Assembly: GCA_036267135.1 (NCBI GenBank) | Contig: DATAWQ010000139.1 | Span: forward strand, 1-64,000 | Reading direction: 5' to 3' | From: PALSA-505 sp036267135 | GTDB taxonomy: Bacteria > Actinomycetota > Actinomycetes > Streptosporangiales > Streptosporangiaceae | DNA length: 64,000 nt | Shown: in pieces, positions 17,395 through 24,473 of the stretch | Numbering within the stretch: the stretch's first letter is position 1 | Layout: the number at the start of each line of letters is the position of its first letter | Notes under the pieces: generated by a model | The model's database searches: none | Told to the model about the DNA's origin: nothing | Seen by the model: only the letters and a program-made list of their open reading frames with translations | Position numbers and translations under genes: made by a program

Positions 17395-17894
17395 CCCGCC
17401 GCCTCCTCGATCGCGGCGACGATGTTCATGTAGGCGCCGCAGCGGCACAGGTTGCCGCTCATGCGCTCGCGGATCTCGTCCGCCGTGCGCTCCGGCCGGG
17501 CGGCGACATCGGGGGTGGCATGACTTGGCCAGCCCGCATCGAGTTCGGTCAGCATCCCGACCGCCGAGCAGATCTGGCCTGGCGTGCAATAGCCGCACTG
17601 GAACCCGTCATGATCGAGAAACGCCCGTTGCACCGGATGCGGTTTCCCAGCCGTCCCCAGCCCGGCCGCCGTGGTGATCTCGGCGCCGTCGTGCTGGACG
17701 GCGAAAGCCAGGCAGGTCGTGACCCGGCGCCCGTCGAGCAGGACCGTGCACGAGCCGCACTGACCGTGATCGCAGCCCTTCTTCGGCGCTGTCGCCCCGA
17801 GGCGCTCACGCAGCAGGTCGAGCAGGGTGACACGCGTGTCCACCGTCGCCGTCCTCGGCTCGCCGTCCACCGTCAGGTAGATCGTCATCTCCAT
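17391..17894 (-). CDS. paoA: [2Fe-2S] subunit of the aldehyde oxidoreductase (PaoA/YagT-like)
   Basis: A 167-residue small subunit with both clusters intact: C41, C46, C49 and C61 (plant-ferredoxin type, GCDHGQCGSC) and C100, C103, C150 and C152 (QCGYCTPGQ and LCRCGAY). There is no twin-arginine leader, so export is unlikely. GGAGG lies five bases before the ATG at 17894. It is the first gene of the three-gene operon and is preceded by an exact GTTT-N15-GGGTAG promoter element. Confidence 0.93.
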   Translation of the reverse strand: MEMTIYLTVDGEPRTATVDTRVTLLDLLRERLGATAPKKGCDHGQCGSCTVLLDGRRVTTCLAFAVQHDGAEITTAAGLGTAGKPHPVQRAFLDHDGFQCGYCTPGQICSAVGMLTELDAGWPSHATPDVAARPERTADEIRERMSGNLCRCGAYMNIVAAIEEAAG

Positions 17895-17939
17895 GCTCGC
17901 CTCCTTGGCCGCCCCAGGCTGTGCCGCAGCCAGCGCGTC

Positions 17940-17964
17940 CTACCCGCCGCCGTGCGGCCAAAAC
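17940..17964 (-). promoter_or_regulatory. SigB/F-type promoter of the paoABC-like operon
   Basis: GTTT, 15 bases, GGGTAG, an exact match to the SigB/SigF-type consensus. The -10 lies 45 bases before the paoA start, leaving room for its ribosome site. Confidence 0.68.
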
Positions 17965-18027
17965 GCATAGCCGGGCGCGACGGGCAGCGCGCTGGCTCTC
18001 CCACAAAGCTCCGGTGTCATGCCCCGG

Positions 18028-18678
18028 TCACAGACACGAAGCGGCTACGCGCAGGTCATCGACCAGGCCCGCGTAGGCCTCGTCCTGGTCGTCGGCGCGC
18101 AGCACGGCCGACGGGTGAATGGTGGCCACGACGGTGATCTCCCGCTCCGGTGGCCCGGGCCAGCACCAGCCGGTCTTTTCGCCACGCTGCTTGGTTACCC
18201 GGAACGAACTGCCGAACAAGGCCCGTCCGGCCGTCGCACCCAGCGTCACCAGAACCTGGGGCTCCAGCCGGTCGAGTTCGGCCGTGAGCCACGGCCGGCA
18301 CGCCTTGATCTGGGCAGCCTCGGGCGGCTGGTGTATCCGGCGCTTGCGGCCGTGCGCTTCGGGTTTCCAGCGGAAGTGCTTGACCGCGTTCGTCGTATAC
18401 GTGTGCTCCGGCGGGATCCCCGCGTCCGCCAGAGCCCGGTCGAGCAGTTTGCCGGCCGGGCCGACGAACGGCTGACCGGCCTTGTCCTCCATGTCGCCAG
18501 GCTGCTCGCCGACCAGCACCATCGCCGCGTTCCTGGCCCCGCGCCCGAAAACCGCCTGGGTGGCGCGCTCGTAGAGATCACACCCCCGGCATTGCTGGAC
18601 GGCCGTGGCGAGCGTGGCAAGACTCGCGTCCTCCGGTACGAAGTCGTCTGCCCCTTGGTAGCTCCTGAGACTCGCCAT
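18028..18678 (-). CDS. udgX: UdgX-type uracil-DNA glycosylase/uracil-DNA binding protein
   Basis: A 216-residue member of the uracil-DNA glycosylase superfamily. GEQPGD is at residues 57-62 and the second active-site loop HPS at 188-190. The stretch KRRIH at 112-116 is the hallmark of UdgX, in which the histidine becomes covalently joined to the abasic site after uracil removal. Cysteines 30, 33, 127 and 172 are placed to hold a [4Fe-4S] cluster. The role is uracil excision or sequestration in DNA, associated in mycobacteria with resistance to DNA damage. The ATG at 18678 has no Shine-Dalgarno site but sits eight bases after a GGGTAG element. Confidence 0.9.
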   Translation of the reverse strand: MASLRSYQGADDFVPEDASLATLATAVQQCRGCDLYERATQAVFGRGARNAAMVLVGEQPGDMEDKAGQPFVGPAGKLLDRALADAGIPPEHTYTTNAVKHFRWKPEAHGRKRRIHQPPEAAQIKACRPWLTAELDRLEPQVLVTLGATAGRALFGSSFRVTKQRGEKTGWCWPGPPEREITVVATIHPSAVLRADDQDEAYAGLVDDLRVAASCL

Positions 18679-18686
18679 ACCGCCGT

Positions 18687-18712
18687 CTACCCGGACGGCC
18701 ACCTGGTGAACC
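18687..18712 (-). promoter_or_regulatory. SigB/F-type promoter, leaderless, for udgX
   Basis: GGTT, 16 bases (or GTTC, 15 bases), GGGTAG. The hexamer ends eight bases before the udgX start codon. Confidence 0.52.
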
Positions 18713-18782
18713 CGGCCGCAGCGATGCTAGGGACTGCGGTGGTGGCCACCCGTTGGCACCTGCGCGCTCGCTGTCCTGCCTC

Positions 18783-18903
18783 TTGACAGGCGCTCACTGC
18801 GATGTTTTAACCAGGTAGGCGGCTACTTCAGATGGTTTAGCCGGATTGGTGGCCGCTGGGCGGCGTCCTGCCTGGCGTGGCCTGGGACCCTGAAGGAGGA
18901 GTT
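18783..18903 (+). promoter_or_regulatory. Upstream module of secreted-protein unit 3
   Basis: TTGACA at 18783-18788, GATGTTTTAACC at 18801 and GATGGTTTAGCC at 18831 reproduce the layout of units 1 and 2, including the exact 30-base step and ACTTC before the second box. GCCGC and GCGGC can form a small leader hairpin. GAAGGAGGA precedes the TTG start. Confidence 0.62.
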
Positions 18904-19956
18904 TTGCGCAGGATCAAGCGAAGTCTTGGCATTCTCGCAGCGGCGGCGCTCGCGGTGGCGGGCCTCAGTGCCGGGCCGGCCTCGGCCGCTATCCAGCCGA
19001 TCGCCAAAACGAAGGCGCAGTGGCAGGCGGACATATCGCACGTCCAGCAGCCGGGCAAAGGCTGCTATCACGCGTCGTACCCCGCCTTGCAATGGCACGC
19101 CGTCCCGTGCGTGACCGCACGGAAGTTCCCGCTGGCACCGGCACAGCCCGCCGGCTCGGTGAAGCACGCCGGGCCACTGGCGGTGGGCGACGGCAGCGAC
19201 TACTCGGCCCAGGTCTCGGGATTGATCTCCAAGGGAACAGGCACGTTCACGCATGTGAGCTCGGGCATCACCATGAAGGGCCCCGTGGATGGCACCGGCC
19301 CGAATGTCACCAACGCCGTCTCGCTTCAGCTCAACACCCAGTTCTTCTCCGGCTCCCCAGCGTGCGCAGGGAGCGGCGACCCCTCCGGCTGCCAGGCCTG
19401 GCAGCAGTTCGTGTACACCTTCAAGGGGTGCTCGGTCAGCTGCATCTTCATGCAGTACTGGCTGATCGACTACGACGCCACCTGCCCCTCGGGCTGGATG
19501 GCGTTCTCGTCGGACTGCTACACCAACAGCAACGCGGTCCAGGTGGCCAACGTGAAGGCCGCGCAGCTCGCCACCGTGAAGCTTTCTGGCACCGCGGCGA
19601 CGGGTGGTAACGACGCGGTGTCGATGTCGATTGGCTCGGGGTCGGCCACGTCGGTTACCAACAGCGACAGCGAGGTGCACCTCGCCTCGTTCTGGAACAC
19701 GACCGAGTGGGGCGTGTTCGGCGACGGCGGGGGCAGTGAGGCGATCTTCAAGGCCAACGCGACGCTGCAGGCGAAGACGGCCCTGACGGCGAGCAGTCCT
19801 GGCGCGCCCACCTGTGTCAGCGAAGGCTTCGCCGGCGAGACCAACAACCTCAACCTGACCACCACACCAGCGCTTACCCACCAGCCATCGCCCACCATTG
19901 CCTCCAAGCAGACCGACGGCACAACCGGAACCCCGAGCTGCGCCGCGGCCTCCTGA
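18904..19956 (+). CDS. Secreted cysteine-rich protein of unknown family, paralogue 3
   Basis: A 350-residue precursor collinear with the copies at 8.5 and 9.8 kb, starting at TTG in the same sequence context. The signal peptide (RRIKRSLGILAAAALAVAGL) ends near ASA. It keeps the eight shared cysteines and has an extra pair in FKGCSVSCIFMQYW, just before the conserved MQYWLIDY segment, which would permit a fifth disulfide. The C-terminal half keeps FWNTTEWGVFGDGGGSE and EGFAGETNNL. It is separated from the other two by about 8 kb of unrelated genes, yet carries the same upstream module and terminator. Confidence 0.8.
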   Translation: MRRIKRSLGILAAAALAVAGLSAGPASAAIQPIAKTKAQWQADISHVQQPGKGCYHASYPALQWHAVPCVTARKFPLAPAQPAGSVKHAGPLAVGDGSDYSAQVSGLISKGTGTFTHVSSGITMKGPVDGTGPNVTNAVSLQLNTQFFSGSPACAGSGDPSGCQAWQQFVYTFKGCSVSCIFMQYWLIDYDATCPSGWMAFSSDCYTNSNAVQVANVKAAQLATVKLSGTAATGGNDAVSMSIGSGSATSVTNSDSEVHLASFWNTTEWGVFGDGGGSEAIFKANATLQAKTALTASSPGAPTCVSEGFAGETNNLNLTTTPALTHQPSPTIASKQTDGTTGTPSCAAAS

Positions 19957-19970
19957 TCCTGGCCGCTTAG

Positions 19971-20006
19971 GGCTGGCGCCGCACCCGGCCGGGTGCGGCG
20001 CCAGCC
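19971..20006 (+). terminator. Perfect palindromic hairpin after secreted-protein unit 3
   Basis: GGCTGGCGCCGCACCCGG is followed immediately by its exact reverse complement, giving a 36-base perfect palindrome 14 bases after the stop, then TTGTT. It closely resembles the hairpin after unit 2. Confidence 0.78.
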
Positions 20007-20025
20007 TTGTTCGCTGCCCGCGGAC

Positions 20026-20050
20026 GTTTGCGGGCGGCCGTTCCTGGTAG
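20026..20050 (+). promoter_or_regulatory. SigB/F-type promoter, leaderless, for the enolase-superfamily gene
   Basis: GTTT, 15 bases, TGGTAG. The hexamer ends nine bases before the ATG at 20060 and no ribosome site intervenes. Confidence 0.5.
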
Positions 20051-20059
20051 TCGGCGGTC

Positions 20060-21163
20060 ATGGCCGATCAGCCGCAGATCAAGCAGATAACCGCCGAGGT
20101 CTACGTGGTTCCCACCGACGCGCCCGAGGCGGACGGGACGCTCGCCTGGGACAAGACCACGCTGGTGCTGGTGCGGGCCGCGGCCGGCGGGGAGGAGGGG
20201 ATCGGCTGGACCTACGCGGCCGGCGCGGCCGCCCCGCTGGTGACCGACGTGCTGGCCGGCGTGGTGTGCGGCCGCGGCGCGTTCGACGTGGCCGGCGCGA
20301 ACGAGGCGATGACCCGGGCGGTGCGCAACGTCGGCCGTCCCGGCATCGCGGCCACGGCGATCTCCGCGGTGGACGTGGCGCTGTGGGACCTGAAGGCCCG
20401 GCTGCTCGGCCTGCCCGTCGCCGATCTGCTCGGCCGGACGCGCCAGCACGTCCCGGTCTACGGCAGCGGCGGTTTCACCAGCTACGACGAACAGCAGACC
20501 CGGGCCCAGCTATCGGGCTGGGTCGAGGCTGGGATACCCCGCGTGAAGATCAAGATCGGCGAGTCCTGGGGCCGCGCCGGGCGCCGGGACCTGGCCAGGG
20601 TGGCGCTGGCCCGCGAGGTCATCGGCCCGGACGCCGAGCTTTACGTGGACGCCAACGGCGGGTACACCACCGGGCAGGCGGTCCGGGCCGGGCGGGCGAT
20701 GGCCGACTACGGTGTCGTCTGGTTCGAGGAGCCGGTGTCGTCGCAGGACCTAGCGGGCCTGGCCGCGGTGCGGCGGCAGGTGACAGCCGACGTGACGGCG
20801 GGGGAGTACTCCTGGACGCTGGCCGACTCGGCCGCCCTGATCGACGCCGGCGCGGTGGACTGCCTGCAACTCGACGTCACCCGCTGCGGCGGGATCACCG
20901 AGTTCCTGCGCGGCGCGGCGCTGGCCGCCGCGCACAACCTGCAGGTCTCGGCGCACTGCTGCCCCAGCCTGCACGCGCACGTGGGCGTCGCGGCGCCGAA
21001 CCTGCGGCACGTCGAGTACTTCCACGACCACCAGCGGATCGAGCGGATGCTGTTCGACGGCGCGCCCGAACCGGTGGCCGGCGCGCTCACCCCCGATCCG
21101 GCCGCGCCCGGCCTGGGCCTGCGGCTGCGCGCGGCCGACGCGGAACGCTACCGCCAGGGCTGA
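20060..21163 (+). CDS. Enolase-superfamily enzyme (mandelate racemase/muconate lactonizing type)
   Basis: A 367-residue enzyme with an N-terminal capping domain and a C-terminal barrel. Catalytic and metal-binding residues are visible: K163-x-K165 (KIK), metal ligands D197 (VDANGG), E223 (WFEEPV) and E249 (TAGEY), and the histidine-rich loop around H299 (SAHCCPSLHAH). These fit a Mg2+-dependent acid-sugar dehydratase or racemase. The exact substrate cannot be told. The next gene, a GH15 hydrolase, starts 41 bases downstream with its own promoter-like element. Transcription is probably leaderless. Confidence 0.85.
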   Translation: MADQPQIKQITAEVYVVPTDAPEADGTLAWDKTTLVLVRAAAGGEEGIGWTYAAGAAAPLVTDVLAGVVCGRGAFDVAGANEAMTRAVRNVGRPGIAATAISAVDVALWDLKARLLGLPVADLLGRTRQHVPVYGSGGFTSYDEQQTRAQLSGWVEAGIPRVKIKIGESWGRAGRRDLARVALAREVIGPDAELYVDANGGYTTGQAVRAGRAMADYGVVWFEEPVSSQDLAGLAAVRRQVTADVTAGEYSWTLADSAALIDAGAVDCLQLDVTRCGGITEFLRGAALAAAHNLQVSAHCCPSLHAHVGVAAPNLRHVEYFHDHQRIERMLFDGAPEPVAGALTPDPAAPGLGLRLRAADAERYRQG

Positions 21164-21170
21164 ATGCCGG

Positions 21171-21195
21171 GTGTGGGCGGTGCGGCTACGGGTAG
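21171..21195 (+). promoter_or_regulatory. SigB/F-type promoter, leaderless, for the GH15 gene
   Basis: GTGT, 15 bases, GGGTAG. The hexamer ends nine bases before the GTG start at 21205, with no ribosome site between. Confidence 0.5.
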
Positions 21196-21204
21196 CAGGC
21201 GGCG

Positions 21205-22968
21205 GTGGAAGAGTTTCCCCTGCACGTGCTGCGGGACTATGCGCTGATCGCCGACGGTGAGCGCGGCGCCCTGATCGGGCCGCGCGGCGACATCGTGTGG
21301 ATGAGCGCGCCCCGCTGGCACAGCGACGCGGTGTTCAGCACCCTGATCGGCGGCGAAGGCGTCTACGCGATCACGCCGGCCGACGGCTTCGTCTGGGGCG
21401 GGTACTACGAGGAAGGCTCGCTGATCTGGCGGAGCCGGTGGATCACCGCCTCCGGCGTCACCGAGTGCCACGAGGCGCTGGCCTACCCGGCGTCCCCGGA
21501 CCGGCTGACCGTGCTGCGCCGGGTGGTCGCCCGCAAAGGCCCGGCCCGGGTGCGGGTGGTGCTCGAACCGCGCGCCGGGTTCGGCCAGCACGGCCTGCTG
21601 TCGGCGCACCGCGACGACGACGGTATCTGGACCGGGCGCACCGGGGATCTGCGGCTGCGCTGGTCCGGCGACGTGGCCGGCGCCCGGGTGCGCAGGCACG
21701 GGCGGCATTCCCGGCTGGTGCTCGAGCTCACGGTGCCGCCGGGCACGTCGCGCGACCTCGTGCTCGAGCTGTCCACCGGCCCGCTGGCCGATGACCCGCC
21801 CGACCCCGGGCGGCTCTGGCATATCACCAGGACCGAGTGGGAACAGGCCGCGCCGCCGCTGCCCGGCACCCTGGCCCCACGGGACACCCGGTATTCCCTG
21901 GTCGTCCTGCGCGGCCTGACCAGCACGTCGGGCGGCATGGTCGCCGCCGCCACGATGAGCCTGCCCGAGCGCGCCCAGCAGGGCCGCAACTACGACTACA
22001 GGTACGCCTGGATCCGGGACCAGAGCTACGCGGGCCAGGCCGCGGCCGCCGCCGGGGCCTGGCCGGTGCTCGACGCCGCCGCGGGGTTCGTGGCCGACCG
22101 CCTGCACGCCGACGGGGCGAACCTAGTCCCCGCCTACACGGTGGACGGCGGGCCCGTGCCCGACCAGGTCCGGCTCGATCTGCCCGGCTACCCCGGCGGG
22201 TTCGACCTCGTCGGCAACTGGGTGAACAAGCAGTTTCAGCTCGACAGCCTGGGGGAGTCGCTGATGGTGCTCGCGGCCGCGGCCCGGCATGACCGGCTGG
22301 ACTCCGACGGCTGGCGGGCGGTGGAGATCGCAGCCGACGCGATCGCGCAGCGCTGGCCGGAGGACGACGCCGGCATCTGGGAGATCGACAACCAGGCCTG
22401 GACGCACAGCCGGCTCACCTGCGTGGCCGGCCTGCGCGCCGCCGCCCGGGCCCGGGGCTCGCACGCGCGGGCCACCGAGTGGTCCGGCCTGGCCGATGTG
22501 ATCCTGGCCGACGCGGGGCAGCACGCGGTGCACTCCTCCGGGCGCTGGCAGCGCTCGGTGAAGGATCCGGCTCTCGACGCGGCCCTGCTGCTGCCGCCGG
22601 TCCGCGGCGCCCTGCCGTCGGACGACCCGCGGACCAGGCAGACGCTGCGCGCCTACCTGGACGAGCTGACCCAGGACGGCTACGCCTACCGGTTCCGGCA
22701 CGACGACGGGCCGCTGGGTGACGCCGAAGGCGCGTTCCTGCTCTGCGGCTTCATCGTGGCCCTGGCCCTGCACCAGCAGGGGCGGCAGGTCGAGGCGGCC
22801 CGCTGGTTCGAGCGCACCAGGGCCGCCTGCGGTTCACCCGGCCTGTACTCGGAGGAGTACGACGTCACCGAGCGGCAACTGCGCGGGAACCTGCCGCAGG
22901 CGTTCGTGCACGCGCTGATGCTCGAAAGCGCCGCGCGGCTGGCCGGTGACTGGCAGCAAGATCAGTAA
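21205..22968 (+). CDS. Glycoside hydrolase family 15 protein (glucoamylase/trehalase-like)
   Basis: A 587-residue protein with the N-terminal beta-domain of bacterial GH15 enzymes (LRDYALIADGERGALIGPRG) and a C-terminal alpha/alpha toroid. The family signature RNYDYRYAWIRD is at residues 261-272. Likely catalytic glutamates are E393 in GIWEID and one of E550/E551 in LYSEEYD, just before GNLPQAFVHA. No signal peptide is present, so it acts in the cytoplasm, on trehalose or on glycogen- or starch-derived oligosaccharides. Trehalose turnover would suit a stress locus, but this is inference. GTG start. Confidence 0.87.
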   Translation: MEEFPLHVLRDYALIADGERGALIGPRGDIVWMSAPRWHSDAVFSTLIGGEGVYAITPADGFVWGGYYEEGSLIWRSRWITASGVTECHEALAYPASPDRLTVLRRVVARKGPARVRVVLEPRAGFGQHGLLSAHRDDDGIWTGRTGDLRLRWSGDVAGARVRRHGRHSRLVLELTVPPGTSRDLVLELSTGPLADDPPDPGRLWHITRTEWEQAAPPLPGTLAPRDTRYSLVVLRGLTSTSGGMVAAATMSLPERAQQGRNYDYRYAWIRDQSYAGQAAAAAGAWPVLDAAAGFVADRLHADGANLVPAYTVDGGPVPDQVRLDLPGYPGGFDLVGNWVNKQFQLDSLGESLMVLAAAARHDRLDSDGWRAVEIAADAIAQRWPEDDAGIWEIDNQAWTHSRLTCVAGLRAAARARGSHARATEWSGLADVILADAGQHAVHSSGRWQRSVKDPALDAALLLPPVRGALPSDDPRTRQTLRAYLDELTQDGYAYRFRHDDGPLGDAEGAFLLCGFIVALALHQQGRQVEAARWFERTRAACGSPGLYSEEYDVTERQLRGNLPQAFVHALMLESAARLAGDWQQDQ

Positions 22969-23003
22969 TTTGCCCACGACGAACCTTGGAGGCACGGCTA
23001 ACC

Positions 23004-24017
23004 ATGACCGAAACAGTGGTGATCACGGGGGCCAGCGGTGGGATCGGCCGGGCGACCGCCCGGCTGTTCGGCGAGCGCGGCGCCAACGTCGCGCTGATCG
23101 CCCGCGGTGAGGAGGGCCTGGCCGGGGCGGTGCAGGACGTCGAGAAAGCGGGCGGCAAGGCCCTCCCGCTGCCCGCCGACGTGGCCAGCTACGCCCAGGT
23201 GGAAAGCGCCGCCCGGCTGGCGGAGGACCGCTTCGGCCCGATCGACACCTGGGTCAACGTAGCCTTCGCCTCGGTGTTCGCGCCGTTCCACCAGATCACG
23301 GCCGACGAGTTCCGCCGGGTCACCGAGGTCAGCTACCTGGGCTTCGTGCACGGCACGATGGTCGCGCTGGCCCGGATGCGGCCGCGCGACGTGGGCACGA
23401 TCGTGCAGGTCGGATCCGCGCTCGGGGCCCGGAGCATCCCGCTGCAGTCGGCCTACTGCGGGGCCAAGCACGCCGTCAATGGGTTCACCTCCTCGCTGCG
23501 CTGCGAACTGCTGCACGAGCGCTCCGGCGTCAAGATCACGGTGGTGCAGATGCCGGCCGTGAACACGCCGCAGTTCTCCTGGGTCCGGTCCAAGCTGCCC
23601 CGCCACCCGCAGCCGGTGCCGCCGATCTACCAGCCGGAGGTGGCGGCCCGCGGCGTGCTGTACGCCGCTGACCACCCGGAGCGGCGGCAGTACTGGGTCG
23701 GCGCCAGCACCGCGGCCACCATCCTGGCCAACAAGTTCGTCCCCGCCCTGCTGGACAGGTACCTGGGCAAGACCGGCTACGACTCCCAGCAGACCGACGC
23801 CGAGCCAGCCCACCACGGGGCGGGCAACCTGGACCAGCCCGCCGACGGGCGGAACGGCAGCGATCACGGGGCGCACGGCGTCTTCGACGACCGGGCCCAC
23901 TCCGGCAGCGCCGAGCTGTGGCTGATGCAGCGGCCGGTCCTGGTGGGCACGGCCCTGGTCGGCACGGCCGCGGCCGCCACCGCGGCGGTGGCCACCAGGA
24001 TGGCGCGGCGCCGGTGA
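23004..24017 (+). CDS. Short-chain dehydrogenase/reductase with C-terminal membrane tail
   Basis: A 337-residue SDR. The NAD(P)-binding TGASGGIG is at residues 8-15 and the active-site YCGAK near residue 153. The classical domain ends at about residue 250. It is followed by roughly 85 polar, histidine- and aspartate-rich residues and a final hydrophobic segment (VLVGTALVGTAAAATAAVA) with a basic end, so the enzyme is probably membrane-attached. GGAGG lies eleven bases before the ATG. Its stop overlaps the start of the next gene. Confidence 0.82.
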   Translation: MTETVVITGASGGIGRATARLFGERGANVALIARGEEGLAGAVQDVEKAGGKALPLPADVASYAQVESAARLAEDRFGPIDTWVNVAFASVFAPFHQITADEFRRVTEVSYLGFVHGTMVALARMRPRDVGTIVQVGSALGARSIPLQSAYCGAKHAVNGFTSSLRCELLHERSGVKITVVQMPAVNTPQFSWVRSKLPRHPQPVPPIYQPEVAARGVLYAADHPERRQYWVGASTAATILANKFVPALLDRYLGKTGYDSQQTDAEPAHHGAGNLDQPADGRNGSDHGAHGVFDDRAHSGSAELWLMQRPVLVGTALVGTAAAATAAVATRMARRR

Positions 24018-24466
24018 CCCGGAGGGCGGGCCTGGCCACCCAGGATCTGCTGGTGGCCGCGCGCAGCGGCTACGGCTGGCTGCTGGCGTCCGCCCCGCGC
24101 CGGATGCTCGACGTGGGCACACCCCAGCCGCCCGGGCCCAGGGCCGCGACGATGACCCGGGTGCTCGGCGCCCGCCACCTGCTACAGGCGATGGCCACCG
24201 CCTGGGCCGAGGCGGCCGGGCTCCCGGCGGTGCCCGTGCTGCTGGCCGGGGCGGCCGTGGACGCCACGCACGCCGCCTCGATGCTCGGGTTCGCCGTCAT
24301 CAGCCGCCCGCTGCGGCACGCCGCACTGGCCGACGCGCTGCTGGAAACCGGCTTCGGGGCGTGCGGAGTGACGGCCGCCTGGCGCCTCGCGCGCGCCCTC
24401 GATCGTGCGGCGAACGGCGGGTTCGTGGGCGGCGACGCGGGCTTGGCCACCGTTCATTACGAATGA
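24014..24466 (+). CDS. Small membrane-associated protein of unknown function
   Basis: A 150-residue protein whose GTG start overlaps the SDR stop (GTGA), implying coupled translation. Alanine- and leucine-rich helices (about residues 50-66, 70-85 and 105-120) suggest a membrane or helical-bundle protein. I recognise no family. It converges on mrpD, seven bases from its stop. Confidence 0.6.
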   Translation: MTRRAGLATQDLLVAARSGYGWLLASAPRRMLDVGTPQPPGPRAATMTRVLGARHLLQAMATAWAEAAGLPAVPVLLAGAAVDATHAASMLGFAVISRPLRHAALADALLETGFGACGVTAAWRLARALDRAANGGFVGGDAGLATVHYE

Positions 24467-24473
24467 TCTGTCG

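Noticed and set aside
8540..19956. Secreted paralogues as G1 (eqolisin) peptidases or known lectins
   Set aside because: I could not place the catalytic Q and E pair or any known lectin motif; sequence resemblance is limited to general beta-rich composition.
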